NCBI GenBank assembly: GCA_032158125.1
Contig: JASKOT010000002.1
Span: 682,001-746,000 of the forward strand
DNA length: 64,000 bases
Reading direction: 5' to 3'
DNA from: Papiliotrema nemorosa
Lineage: Eukaryota; Basidiomycota; Tremellomycetes; Tremellales; Rhynchogastremaceae
Shown in pieces: positions 20,536 through 31,654 of the stretch. Position 1 is the stretch's first letter, and every line of letters begins with the position of its first letter. A model generated the notes under the pieces. That model was not told the DNA's origin. It ran no database searches and saw only the letters and a program-made list of their open reading frames with translations. The position numbers were made by a program, and so were the translations under genes.

Positions 20536-22294
20536 CTACTTGCCCTGCTGACCTTTCCATCTGACCAGCTTCTTTTCGGCCTCTCTGCGCTCTTTGCTGA
20601 CTTTCTCGCCAGTCTCCAGCGCGCCGAACACGACTTTTCGAAGAATCCGCTTCGCCAGATTGTCTCCCTGGGCGATCCACAAAACTTTTCGGCTCTGCGC
20701 GATCAGTGGGTCATTGTTCCTCTTCTGGTCCCTGCCAAATTCATCAAGCAGATGGTCAAGGTCTCCTCCAAAGACTGCCATTCAGTCGGCGACATGATAT
20801 CACTCACTGAGATGATTGCGTAGTACTTCGACAAGCTCGGCGGCGTCGGCCAGACCTGCGCTCGCACCCGCCCCGCAATATGGTACCATGCCATGGCTCG
20901 CATCGCCAATCAAGACCGCTCTCCGTCCTCCGACGCAAGTCCGACGACTCGTCCAGAGTGGAAAGGCTCGAGCGCTCTCTAATCCCGGATCTGCAAGGAT
21001 GTCCCTGATGAAGGAATTGCCGTGTTCTGCTTCAGGGAGAAGTGATATCGCTTCACGAATCTCAGATTGAGGATGTGGGATTGTGATTGCGACATAGGTA
21101 TCGCTGCCCAACGATTTCTCACTCCTGACACTGCTATTGACGTTCCCGTTCTGGGGTGGTCTTGATGAGTCAAGGGGGCTAGGGTAGTCGAGAGCCATAA
21201 ATGCGGCCGACCACCCTTCCCCACAAATCAGATTCATACTGTCTTCATCCCCGATCCAACGCCGAACAGCAGACGTAGTCGCCCGAAGATTGATAATGGT
21301 GTAAGGGAGCGCTTCATACCCCTCGTCTTTGACTCCGACTCGAGGAGGGTATAAAGTCCGTCGAACCGTAGAGAACATGCCGTCCGCGCCTGTCATCAGA
21401 CGGCGTTACGATTGTGAACTCACCAATCAGAAGATCGCAGGTGATCATCTCGCCATCCCAAAGATTGACGGACCATCCATCAGTGGTTCTCTGAATCGCC
21501 TTGACGCCTCTGCCATATTCGATCCGAATACCTTTTAATCTTACCGTGGGGGGTGTCAACTCGACGTCGGTATCTTGAGTATGCTCTTTTGGCAGGGGGT
21601 TGCCGAAAGTATCTCTCTTGTCCACAGGCGGACGAGGACTCGACGGCGGATCGTTTTCGTCCATTGAGGTCCAATTGCGCAGACTGTTGAGCTTTTCCCC
21701 TATGAGATCTTCAATCTCGTCCGTGATGTGTGTATCTTCTCGCCACTTGTGAGTTGCCACATGGTCTGGCTCCAATGCAACAGCTTTTGTAGCTGTTTGA
21801 AGACCCTCCTTGAGGATATCAATCAGCGCCTGTCGTTCCATCAGACACTTTTGTCCGGGAGACTTGACCATCCTCCAAGCTATCTTCCCCTTAGAATCCA
21901 AAATGGTTACTCCATCATGGCACGCCGGAAAGACATTGCGCCTTCTCAACAGTCTCAGATAGTCTTCAGAGGAGAGAAGACGCTGAAGAGCTTGTCGACC
22001 TTCCTATTCGTTAGCGCCCCACTCATACAATACGAGTATTGTAAAACTTGTGGCCCACTGAAGCAAGATGGATCGGGTATCCTCCATCTAGACATTCCTC
22101 TTCTGCGCTATATCAGCTCCTCTCTTTCTAGCGAGCCAGGTATGGCTCAAAGATCAAAGATTGTACTCACCTCGACGTTTCTCAAAAATTCTTACTTGGA
22201 CACCGGGGAGGTCTTTGAGACCATAGGCAGCCGCCAGCCCCGCGATCCCGGCACCAATGATCACTACCCGGATAGACTTTTTTGCATCTGACAT
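20536..22294 (-). CDS. FAD-dependent monooxygenase, salicylate-hydroxylase-like
   Basis: Five exons (complement of 22171-22294, 22059-22102, 21424-22003, 20808-21389, 20536-20774) give 522 residues. The N-terminus is a Rossmann dinucleotide fold, VVIIGAGIAGLAAAYGL, ending in an acidic residue in RIFEKR. Further FAD motifs are DLLIGADGMFSTVRR (restored by removal of a 34-nt intron) and AVLIGDASHGMVPYCGAGA with the conserved GD. This is the group A flavoprotein hydroxylase pattern; substrates in fungi are aromatic acids or secondary metabolites, and the sequence does not reveal which. The last 80 residues are a Lys/Arg-rich extension (KRILRKVVFGALETGEK) after the catalytic domain. Two introns are only 33 and 34 nt long. 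No other metabolic genes of a cluster adjoin it. Confidence 0.9.
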
Positions 22295-22754
22295 CTTGTG
22301 GTTCTCAAGTAAGCGAGAATATTCGTATGCTGGAACGAGATCTTAAGCATCATGCCCAGCTGGGCATGATGTCCTTTTGACTGGTACTCGTATGTGTGGC
22401 ACTGTCGAATGATCGACAAGGTCTACACGAAAGGAAGGCAAGTCGATCGCTCCTCTTCTTCAGTGGCTGGATGAGGATTTGCGGGTCGCACCAAAGGATG
22501 TCACTAATGAGCTCGAGGCGGAGAGAGTCTTGAAAGGTAGCCAGAGTTCAAGTCACGGAGGACTCTTGTAGCCGAGTCTCCACCGAGTCGAAAGACGCAA
22601 CAGGGAGGTCTTACAGTACATATACAGCGATGACAGACACAGCGTGTATGCAGAGATACATCATATACAAGCACTCCTAGATATCGACCATGTATGTACT
22701 ATCATTATTGTCATCCTAGATACCGCCAGACCATCAAGTCCGTGAGCCAATTCG
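22295..22754. other. Intergenic region
   Basis: Between the start of the FAD monooxygenase and the 3' end of the kelch gene, both on the minus strand. Apart from the perfect palindrome at 22348-22371 no element was recognised. Confidence 0.5.
22348..22371. promoter_or_regulatory. 24-bp perfect palindrome upstream of the FAD monooxygenase
   Basis: The half-site CATCATGCCCAG is followed immediately by its exact reverse complement, with no spacer. It begins 54 bases upstream of the monooxygenase start codon, in its promoter or 5' UTR. A dimeric transcription factor site is the simplest reading; a 12-bp hairpin in the 5' UTR is the alternative. That it is a perfect palindrome is directly visible; its function is inferred. 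Confidence 0.6.
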
Positions 22755-25700
22755 TCAACTACTGTTCGTTCGGTGCATCTCTTTTCGTTTGTCAGGATTC
22801 GCCACCAGCAATCTCTCCCGCTTGACCGCCTCGTACATTGTCATAGGTCGCTTTCTTCCATCCTTGTCTCTCTCTGTATCCCTTCTCGACAAGGGTGAAG
22901 GAGGGGCAGTTGTTGCGGGGGAATATGCTGAACTGGGAGAGGCGAATGCAAGTGGGAGTCCGCCACCTCGCTTGTTGATCGAGTTGACAAAGTCTCGAAC
23001 GGGACGCCGATGCGATAGCAGAGGCGATGGTACCGGGGACCCTGAGGGTGGTGCCGATGGGCGAGCGGTTGTTCTCTGCGACGCCGTGCTGATCGACTTT
23101 GGCGGGGTTGTGGTGGAGTCTATCGAGACGGCCCTCGACGTGGAGGGCAAGGAATTCTTCGTCGGAGTCTTGTCTGAGTCCGCGAAATTTCCGGAATTGA
23201 CCTCGCCGGGCGCATGGAGTGACAAATCGGGAGTGGGAGCAAAGTCTGCCCCATTGAAAACGATCGATCCTGGAGTTTGTCCGCCCAAGAACGGTGAGGT
23301 AGTGATTGAAGGTGAGCTGTCGCTGACGGCTGTCTGTCCATGTCGAGCATGAGCGTAGATGGTCGATTGGGAGTCTGAGAGAGTCAAGCTTGCTCCTGTC
23401 GTTTCTGGCATATCCGATCCAGGTGAAGAAGCCGTTTCGATGATTCCCTCTTCCTCCGACGATGAAGTCGCTTCGCGCTGCACGATCACCATATCGCGCA
23501 TGGACTTCGCAGACTGTATGCTAGACAGGCTCGGTCCTCTGCCATGGACAGTGATAGGAGCCAACCCGTCCTTGAATGAGGAGGGAGGATAGCTTGGTCC
23601 AGCGCTCACGGGCGAGGTCAGCTCGTCTCGACTTTCGATCGGCCAGAGTTCTGGGGCCGGTGTCGGATCGCGTATGTCAAGGACTCGTACTGTGCCCTTT
23701 TGTGACTGTTGGCGAGAAAGCAGAGAGGTGATGCCACCTTGCGTCATACGCTTGAAGAATGACTCACTGCGCTTGATCGGAACGTATGCAGCCTCAATCG
23801 GTGACACCAGTGATGCAGGGGTTTGAGATGCAAAATGGGCGTGATGTACCGATCCCTCCTCCATATCACTCAGATCACCAGATGTCCCGGATCGCTGTGA
23901 GCGCGGTAAGGAGCCTCCATCTGAGTAATGAGCCACAGGAGGCGACAAGAGATCATCGAAGGTGGACAAGAAGGTGGAGCTGCGTCGATTGTAATCTTCG
24001 AAAGGGTCGAGATCAGATTGCGACGCATGCGGAGTCGGTACCGGCCCACCGCGTATAGGAGGCGACAAATCGTCTCCTTCATCATCGTCGAATGGATCAG
24101 AATCATCTTGATGATGACCGAGGATACTTCTTGCTGAGCTCCATCTGCCTTTGTCTACAGGCGAGGTGATAATCCAATCTGGACTCTGGCCATCGTCGAA
24201 GAATCGTCTCGAGTCCTCGTCGTGGAGCATATTGATGCGGGACTCTTGCACCGCGTCCAGCGGCGATCGTACCCGACCTAGGGCAGCACCTAGCCTCACC
24301 GGTGCGTACTTGCTCGAAGGTGAGGGTCTCGGCCCCACCAAACGTATCCCGTTACCTTCACGTCGTGTTGACCTTCTTATCGGTCCCCCAACATCGCCTT
24401 CGTCGTGTAAAACCGCATAAGGATCTTGGTTCCTCCTTGGCCCGAGCTTGCTGGATATGCTCGCGAGACTTGCACCAATGACTCCCATGCCTAAACCAAT
24501 GATTGGCGACTTTTCTACCGTTTCGCTTGGACCTTCACGCGACTCCTCCATGAGACCCTCCCCGCCCTTCTCCCGCGAGCCATATGGTCTGTCGCCTCCA
24601 CCACCCTTGCCGTTCCACAGGGCAGCCACAATTCCGGCTGCCTTTCTCTTCTTCCTTCTGTACCGATATAGTAGGCCTCCAACAGCGATCCCCACAATCG
24701 CAACGATACCAAGTATGAGGGCAATCTTAGCTGGAGTAGTAAGGATGCTTCCGGCTGCATTACCTGGAGAAGCAGGCGTCGAGCCCGATGCAGACGCAGA
24801 AACATCCGATTGTTGACCTGAGGTCAATAGCGGAATGGACTGAGCTCTGGACACACCTGCTGTCTGCATGGCGCTCAATCCTGGCTGGGAGCTGACTGCA
24901 ACCGTTGCTGATCCCTTTGGACCGACTGAAGCCGGACTACCTGTTTCTGTGCCACTTGCCGTAGAGCTAGACGCGCCTATCGGAAGTGTTGGGGAAGGCG
25001 AAGAAGTGAAAGTCGCGCCCCAAGTCCCCGTGATAGCGTCAAAGATATGAATATCAGCGTCAGCGGGACCACTGTCCCCGTATCCTAGCCTGTCAGCTTG
25101 ACCAAGCGCAACTTCTCACCTCCGAACATAACGACCTGATCACCACCTACATTTACCGCTATGTGACCGTATCGGGGCGTAGGACCTGGAATCAACAGCC
25201 GTAAAGAGCACACGACTCACCGTTGCCTTGAGCCGTGACTTGTTTCCACGATGCACTTCCGAGGTCAAGCTCCCATCCATCTCCCAGGGATGACTGCAAG
25301 GCTGCATCTGCTCCACCGAAGAGGAATGCTTTTGAGCCATCGGCGTTGAGCGTCAAGCTTGATCCCCGCCTGCCTGAGGGAGCTCCGTCACCACCTATAC
25401 TTCTAGTCTCCCAGGATGGTGTCTCGGAGCTTGTGTCGAGAACCATAGCCTGACTCAGTGGTATCGTGGCCGGATTTCCCGTCTCTGGTGAAGTCGCAAC
25501 TCCGCCGAGTAGGACCAAAGTTCCGTTGGCAAGTAGTATCGAATTGTGATGATATGTTCCTTGCGAAAGTGGGGGCAGTTGAACGAATGTCTGAGATGAG
25601 GTGTCGTACGCGTATACGTCGGAAAAGGTAGCTCCTGATCCATCTCCTTTCACTCCGCCAGTGATGTATACCCTCCCATCACTGCCCGGCCCTGCTGCAG

Positions 25701-26257
25701 AATGATATAGCCTTCTTTGAGGTTGATTGCCCCAACTGTCGTCCTGATGCGTCCACACCGCCGAAGCATCTGATGCGTTCAGTCTGCCGGTCCATGCTGA
25801 GTCTGGCTGTGTCTGGGTTGGAGTCGATGAACCACCATCACCGCCGAATAGGAGTAGATCGTACGAGGTACCGCTTCCAGCCGTATTCGACAGCGTGTGA
25901 AAAGCATAGGCAGGAGCTGAGTCTGAGGTCACCTGACGAACGGGAGGAGAAGATCCTTCGAAAGGTTGGTCGAGAGGGATGAGGAGGGTATCAGCAGAGT
26001 TGGGAGAGGATGTGTAGGTGAAGGCGCCTGTCGGGTCGGTCTTGCCTCCTTGTATCAGGATGGCGGGGATGGATGGAATGTAGGCCGCTGCGTGACCCCA
26101 TCTATGGAGTCAGTCGGATGATTGCTCTGAATAAATCGACTCACCTCGGCTCCATCGTCGACCCTTGAGCCAGAACAGATGTCGAAAGGACGAACAAGAA
26201 GGAAATTGATGGGAAGAGAATCCTGATCGAGATCAATGTCTGAGAGTCAGACCTCAT
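22755..26257 (-). CDS. Kelch-repeat membrane protein with long cytoplasmic tail
   Basis: Exons complement of 26145-26257, 25221-26101, 25120-25185 and 22755-25084 give 1129 residues. A signal peptide (IRILFPSISFLFVLSTSVLA) precedes about 300 residues of kelch/galactose-oxidase-like propeller, seen as repeated GG motifs: WGHAAAYIPSIPAILIQGGK, YDLLLFGGDGG, RRLYHSAAGPGSDGRVYITGG, YHHNSILLANGTLVLLGG, RRGSSLTLNADGSKAFLFGG and PRYGHIAVNVGGDQVVMFGG. A Ser/Thr-rich stalk and one transmembrane helix (IALILGIVAIVGIAVGGLLY) with basic stop RYRRKKRK follow. The roughly 600-residue cytoplasmic tail is Ser/Pro-rich and disordered. Fungi have several such surface propeller proteins; the function is not known. 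Two introns inside the propeller are 35 nt. Confidence 0.85.
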
Positions 26258-27165
26258 AGCCTCTTGTTGAGGTCGGTGTGCGGGGTCGTCAGGACTTGTG
26301 TGACCTCGATGAGGAGTATCATGAGATGGAAAGGAGATCTGAAGTTGCTTGTCAGTGTTGAAGAATGACCATTCGTGGCGAGAAGCAAGGGGCGAGTATG
26401 TCACTCCCGTAGAGGTTGATTCAACCCGCCTTTCCACCGGACCACACACCAACCTCACCTTCCGATCAGCCATAACAGTGGTGCATGCAAGGACCAGCAA
26501 TCTGATATGTGAGATGAGCTTCCACTAGCAGGCGCGCGTCGAAGGGCATGCATGATCGTCTGCAGCCGAACCCGTTCAAGGCAAAGGTGTGTTGCGCAGG
26601 TGACGTTTCACAGATCGCGTTTCAGATCGAGGATCACTCGAAGCGAAGCGCACACATTTCTTTCCAGCCTGTCCATTCGGGAGGACACTCTTCGATCGAC
26701 ATCGACGCGAAAGGTGAATGATAACAAAGAGTAAGGTCAAGATACAGATACTGAAACAAAGTTGCAGTATGTTACGGCAGAAGCGAATTCGACGAGATCG
26801 GGTTGTTATCTTGTTATCTTCCTTCGTACCGATGAGGGAATGCAGTCGCCGGCAATACGATTGAAATACCAAAGGAGGCTCGTATTGAAGGTGATCGAAT
26901 CCTACACTGCACCCACTGTGAGTCTGGTCGCACTGCAGACAAGATCAAACTTCTGCCCGCAATACGAACATGGGCCCCCTCACCGCCTGATGGGTCGTAT
27001 GAAGCGGAGGAGATGCCCCCTAGCTCGAGCTCGTACATGTGCGAGCGGCTCAAAGGATACCAAATTATTGGGGAGCGGCCCTCGAAGTAATGTCTCTCAT
27101 GTAAAGTACGTTTTGTAAAACCAGAACAGGCAGTTTCCGTTTGCCCACTCATCGACGATCCCAGA
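26258..27165. other. Divergent intergenic region
   Basis: Lies between the kelch gene (minus) and the first gene of the 27-31 kb family (plus). Open frames in it overlap each other and show no similarity to neighbours or known families. Nothing else was recognised. Confidence 0.45.
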
Positions 27166-28014
27166 ATGGACGACATTGACATCGTGGAGTCCTCGGAAGA
27201 CATTCTGGCGGAAGAAATATCGCTCATCTGCAACTATGATCATTTGAAACGCCATCTTCCCAACGGGCGATCCGCAAGAAGTGAGAGCTTGGTCACAATA
27301 CCTGCGCTGGAGAAGGCTCGAAGCAGAGGCGACAAAGTCACAGCATATTTACATGATAGGACCGAGCTAAATATATGGTCGTATTGCGAGGAAAGAAACG
27401 CAGGATCCGTACACATCAGACACCACCATCGTGATCTCCGTGATCCCGACGACCCAAAATGGGATACAGAGGGACAGCGAGTCGAGATCAGGGAGAATAT
27501 GGCAGAGGATGGGCTGAGTGAAGCGTTGGAGAGCGCAGTTCGTACCATCATCAGCCTCAAGTTGAGCCGATACGACCTATATCATGAAAGTGAAAAGGAG
27601 ATTGAAACGGGTGATGAGGCGTCTCGACCTGACACAATTATGCAAAGTGCGAGAACAGACATGTTGTTATACATGACGGAGGCGGAAGTCCAACAGCTGC
27701 ATGAGGGGATGAGATCGCCCGGACTATGTTTGCGAGGTGTCAGCAACCTAGATGACCATGATACCGTCGCCTCGTCTGAAGCGGAGACGATCATACTCGA
27801 CTCGGAGACAGAGGGAGACAAAGAGAATATCGCCCCAACGACAGGGGGCGATCCCTCCTGGGTTGCCGGTTACGAGGAGCGCTCGACCATATCCTCGATG
27901 GATCAGTCAGAGGAGCACGTCCGCTCTGATGGAATCAGCGATACTGGAGGATACAGTGAGGAAGATTCCAGCGCAGGAGCGTCTCCGTCAAGCAAGAGGC
28001 CTCGACGAGATTGA
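27166..28014 (+). CDS. Unrecognised protein, cluster family member 1
   Basis: Intronless, 282 residues, acidic. I do not recognise a known domain. It shares a core with the gene at 30547-31455: YLHDRTELNIW, then IRHHHRDLRDPDDPKWDTEG, then YMTEAEVQQLHEGM, matching YFPDKNVHSIW, LRHHHLDKSGGSTVKWDT and YLTEGEADNLRYLF there. The gene at 29331 is a more distant relative. The C-terminal third is acidic and Ser-rich and ends in the basic cluster SSKRPRRD, a possible nuclear localisation signal. Its own start is supported by a clean ATG after a non-coding leader. Function unknown. Confidence 0.65.
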   Translation: MDDIDIVESSEDILAEEISLICNYDHLKRHLPNGRSARSESLVTIPALEKARSRGDKVTAYLHDRTELNIWSYCEERNAGSVHIRHHHRDLRDPDDPKWDTEGQRVEIRENMAEDGLSEALESAVRTIISLKLSRYDLYHESEKEIETGDEASRPDTIMQSARTDMLLYMTEAEVQQLHEGMRSPGLCLRGVSNLDDHDTVASSEAETIILDSETEGDKENIAPTTGGDPSWVAGYEERSTISSMDQSEEHVRSDGISDTGGYSEEDSSAGASPSSKRPRRD

Positions 28015-29330
28015 AGAGGTGTGGGTGACATGGACTGATCCGGATCTTTTCTCTCGTCACCTCTAGATCTCATGCATTCGTCAGACGGAGAACCTCCTGG
28101 ATGAGACATGAGATTAACAACATCGGACGATGGTAGGACCGTTGTGATTCTGATCATCCCAATTGCAAATGAGACAAGGTGCGTGGCTGTCCGAGGGAAT
28201 CTTGTTGAGTGAGTCTCGTTGCCTGCACATCTCGTAGTAAACGAAGTTTGAAGCAAATTATATCATATTGTAGATATTCCCTCCGTTCGCTATTGGCCTT
28301 AAAAGATGATCGAAGTTCCGTATTCACAATTAGAAGGACCGTCAACACAAAGAGACGGATATGCAAGCTAAAGATGGATTCGAAGCGAATTCGCCAAACA
28401 AGCCTTCTCGCTTCGTGATTCCTGCGATTAGAAGCCAGAGTAACGAGACGTTGTCTCTCGCACGAGCTTCGTATGGCGGTATCAGAACGACGCCTCTGAA
28501 CGCAAACTTCCTCTTGTTAAGCTCACTCATCGTTGGAGCGTCCGACCTCGTGGGCAACAAGTGGGAAGGCACGACATCAACTGTGCACGCGCAGAGTATT
28601 CCTGGCACGATTCATCACATTGACTCTGCGAGGTCCACAGACCCGTCTCGCTCCAAAGAACAGCAAGGGCAATATGGAAGCATATTATCGAAGCAGGACG
28701 ATCCTCTCGAGTATGATCAGCACGTTGCCACTTGGGGCATCTGATTGTGGCCAGTCCGAGATTTGGAATTGCAGTAGTCATGCTGCCTATTGAGACTTTG
28801 GAGGAGGGTTGTAGGGAAGCTTTGGTCGACAGAAGAAGTGGCGCGATGTATGAGATCATCCCGACTCTACTGCTCTGGCGAATTTTGGGCATGACAGATT
28901 ATCGGTACAGTAGAGTGAGACGTGTTGAATGTTGTTTCCTGCTTGGTCCCCGTCCCACACTTTTACTTTCCACGCTCGCTCTCTCACTCGCCCATTTCCC
29001 GGAGGAGGCGAAAGAGTGCGTCTGATTCTGAGTACCGCCAAGTGTGGCTTTGCAGTGGGGAAAGTGAGACCCAGGTATCACGAGATCAGAGACTGAGACG
29101 TTGTCGGGGATTGCGCTGCGGAAATCCTCCTCCTTTGTGCTTTCCCCACTCATAACTCCAAGCATTCCATATGTGTCACCTGTCTCAGATTGCCAATCAA
29201 GAGAGAGACTCATCAGTGGTATGCTGAAGCTCCGCGTATAAGGGTCACGCAATGCCATCATTTCCTACCTATCTCGACCTCTCCTTCCAGACTACAATAC
29301 CTTCGATCTGCCACGCAGCAAGTCACAACG
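28015..29330. other. Gene-poor interval inside the 27-31 kb family cluster
   Basis: Contains several overlapping open frames on both strands (longest about 127 codons at 28361-28744 plus). None resembles the flanking family or any family I know, and none gains support from splice signals. It could be the promoter and relics of a decayed copy, but no alignable remnant was found by eye. Confidence 0.35.
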
Positions 29331-30104
29331 ATGTCCCAATCCTCAGCCTTGAGCAGAGCCGTGTCATTCACCGATGTTTCCAGATTGAAGACTTCTCTGG
29401 CCGCATTCGCCTCCAAAGAACACCCCGATTGGCCCGGTTTTGCTGATGTCACCGAATTAGCAAATATCGAGTCAGGTGTCGGTGGCACCGCAGAGAATGT
29501 CTTTGTGCACTATGATCCCGCACGACCAACCGTTTATTGGTCTCTTTCCGTGCCGAAGAACAGCAACCTGTTTGGCCTGCGAGCTCACCATTATGTCCAG
29601 AACTCACCTATGGGGAATCATTGGCACTCCGAACATTCTTTATTATACAACCTTGACGATTTGGCGGACGAGATTGACCTCGTCAGTTGGACCAAGCTCA
29701 GTAACCACAAGGTGGCGATACAGTCCAATGCTCAGACGAGAGCTGCTCTGAGCATGGAAGTCTTGAACGAGCAGCAGGAAAAGTGGTTCGAGGAGATCCG
29801 TGCTAAGAAGACTGACCCATTGAGTTTGATTGAGGCATACAACACGTGGAAGGCTCAGCAGAGTCAACGGAAGCCGGGCCAAGCCTCATCGAGTGACACG
29901 TCGAATGAGATGGTCTCAAAGCGCCGAAGGGGCTCTTCGGACTCACTAGAAGGCTATGTCGGGACTGAGCAGGGCAAGAGGACCAAGATAGGTGAAGGTT
30001 CTTTGGGTGTCAGAGGAACTACCACGCCTTATGACCCACTTCCCCTCGATCAGCGTATCACGGCGGTGTCTGACACGAGCGACGAGGACGACGGTGAGGA
30101 ATGA
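29331..30104 (+). CDS. Unrecognised protein, cluster family member 2 (most diverged)
   Basis: Intronless, 257 residues. The chosen ATG follows CACAACG, a good fungal initiation context. The central part, VHYDPARPTVYWSLSVPKN then LFGLRAHHYVQN, parallels the YxxD...IW...LRHHH core of the two neighbouring genes, but similarity is weak and could not be scored. The C-terminus is disordered with basic clusters (SKRRRGSSDS and GKRTKIG) and an acidic end (DTSDEDDGEE). Function unknown. Spacing and shared orientation suggest tandem duplication with the genes on either side. Confidence 0.65.
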   Translation: MSQSSALSRAVSFTDVSRLKTSLAAFASKEHPDWPGFADVTELANIESGVGGTAENVFVHYDPARPTVYWSLSVPKNSNLFGLRAHHYVQNSPMGNHWHSEHSLLYNLDDLADEIDLVSWTKLSNHKVAIQSNAQTRAALSMEVLNEQQEKWFEEIRAKKTDPLSLIEAYNTWKAQQSQRKPGQASSSDTSNEMVSKRRRGSSDSLEGYVGTEQGKRTKIGEGSLGVRGTTTPYDPLPLDQRITAVSDTSDEDDGEE

Positions 30105-30546
30105 AGACTCAGGGGTAATCGATTCTGAGCACTGCAGCTGGAACTAAAGCATGAGCCCCTCATTACATGCATTCTCTGAATCTGTGCAGTCATCGGTGCT
30201 ACAGTGAACCACGTGTTGCCACTCCGCACTGAGCTACTACTCATGAAAGCAGCGCTTCCACGACAGCCTGTGGATGGTCCTTTATGGTAAAACCCCTAGT
30301 CGAAGACCGAGCGCGTCACCCATGCAAGATAAGACCATGGGCGATTTCCGTTCTTAGACGAGAGCGGAGAAAGCTGACCTTGAAATAGCATTGCCCGAGA
30401 TGGACCAACAGCTGACGACATTCACATTCTCGCCATCAGTCGTTAAGCATTCGACACCGAATCTTTTCAAAGTCTCCACATATTCCCTGCTACACGCTCC
30501 AATCTCGACCTATAGATATCAGTGAGCCCGCCAACACCAGTGCAAG
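30105..30546. other. Intergenic region
   Basis: Separates two plus-strand members of the family cluster. No feature was recognised beyond expected terminator and promoter sequence. Confidence 0.45.
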
Positions 30547-31455
30547 ATGCCCTACCCTAGCTCAAACGCCATAATCCTCAGTGGGTATGATGCTCTCTCC
30601 GAGTTTCTTCATCCGGATGAGCTCTCTGCAGAGGGTCTCTCAGCCTTTGAAGAACTTAAACAGGAGGTGTCTTTAGATCGTATGATCATTGCCTACTTCC
30701 CTGACAAGAATGTTCACAGCATTTGGACCAGCTCAGAGACTAAGGACCTGGTGACTCTCATACTCCGCCATCATCATCTAGACAAGAGTGGCGGCTCGAC
30801 GGTCAAATGGGATACAGTCAGCAGAGAAGTCTACATCCAAGATCACTGGAGCGAGGAGCAAGCTGATTGTGCCGTTTTGGAAGCTGCAAAGGGAATCTTT
30901 CAAGAAAAATTGGTGAAACATACAGCCCAGTCATCATCAGCACCCGGCTACTTGACTGAGGGAGAAGCGGACAACTTGCGATATTTGTTCGACCACCCAG
31001 AAAAGTGTACCGCTTTCATCTACAACCAAAGTGATACAGCAACTCAAGGTTCTCAAGAAGGAACAAGCTGTGCAGACCTTTCGCTTGGCACCTTGTCTCC
31101 GCATGATGATGCGAGACTTACAGAGAAGGAGCATGGAGAATTTGAAGGCTTCCCTGGCTTTGGACATGCTGCACCCGATTTCACCGAGATACAGCCGCTC
31201 ACCGCTAGCCACGAATCACTGAGTGGCGTCATTCAGCATCCAGGATCTATGAGCGCCCTCGTCTTACAAGTGCCCGAGCTTGACATCGTCTCGTCCACTG
31301 GGACTCCGCCGCGCAGGCCGTTGCACAAGCGGGCTCGCTCTTCTGGCCTATTCAATGTCGGCGACAAGCAGACAGACGCTGACGAGCTGTCAACACAATT
31401 CAAGAGCTTGCGCATGCTCCATGCAGCAGAGACACAGTCGTCGCATCTGCAGTGA
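30547..31455 (+). CDS. Unrecognised protein, cluster family member 3
   Basis: Intronless, 302 residues. Clear relative of the gene at 27166-28014 through three blocks: YFPDKNVHSIW, LRHHHLDKSGGSTVKWDT with EVYIQDHW after it, and YLTEGEADNLRYLFDHPEKC. The His triplet and the KWDT motif are the best conserved residues and may form the functional centre. The C-terminal part is low-complexity and contains the basic cluster PPRRPLHKRARSSG, a possible nuclear signal like those in the other two members. Convergent with the chitin deacetylase gene, 200 bases away. Function unknown. Confidence 0.68.
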   Translation: MPYPSSNAIILSGYDALSEFLHPDELSAEGLSAFEELKQEVSLDRMIIAYFPDKNVHSIWTSSETKDLVTLILRHHHLDKSGGSTVKWDTVSREVYIQDHWSEEQADCAVLEAAKGIFQEKLVKHTAQSSSAPGYLTEGEADNLRYLFDHPEKCTAFIYNQSDTATQGSQEGTSCADLSLGTLSPHDDARLTEKEHGEFEGFPGFGHAAPDFTEIQPLTASHESLSGVIQHPGSMSALVLQVPELDIVSSTGTPPRRPLHKRARSSGLFNVGDKQTDADELSTQFKSLRMLHAAETQSSHLQ

Positions 31456-31654
31456 TACCGTGACCCTTGTGACATCAAGCGATGCATGCGGTAGTCTGAT
31501 TCTAAGTGTCCGTACGAAAGGCAGCATTGAGTGCTGGCTAGGGGGAGTAGACATATGTGACAATGCTATTACTCATCGATTAATCGTCCAGTATATGTCG
31601 TGATCAAATGTACTCGTTATGTCGCGTCGTGGGCTCATCCATGACAGTTGAGAG

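Noticed and set aside
22789..23352. 187-codon plus-strand frame inside the kelch gene
   Set aside because: Antisense to the low-complexity tail of a gene with clear signal peptide, propeller and membrane helix; no similarity of its own.
28361..28744. 127-codon plus-strand frame between cluster members 1 and 2
   Set aside because: No family core motifs, no neighbours in frame, unusual composition for a gene; left as intergenic.
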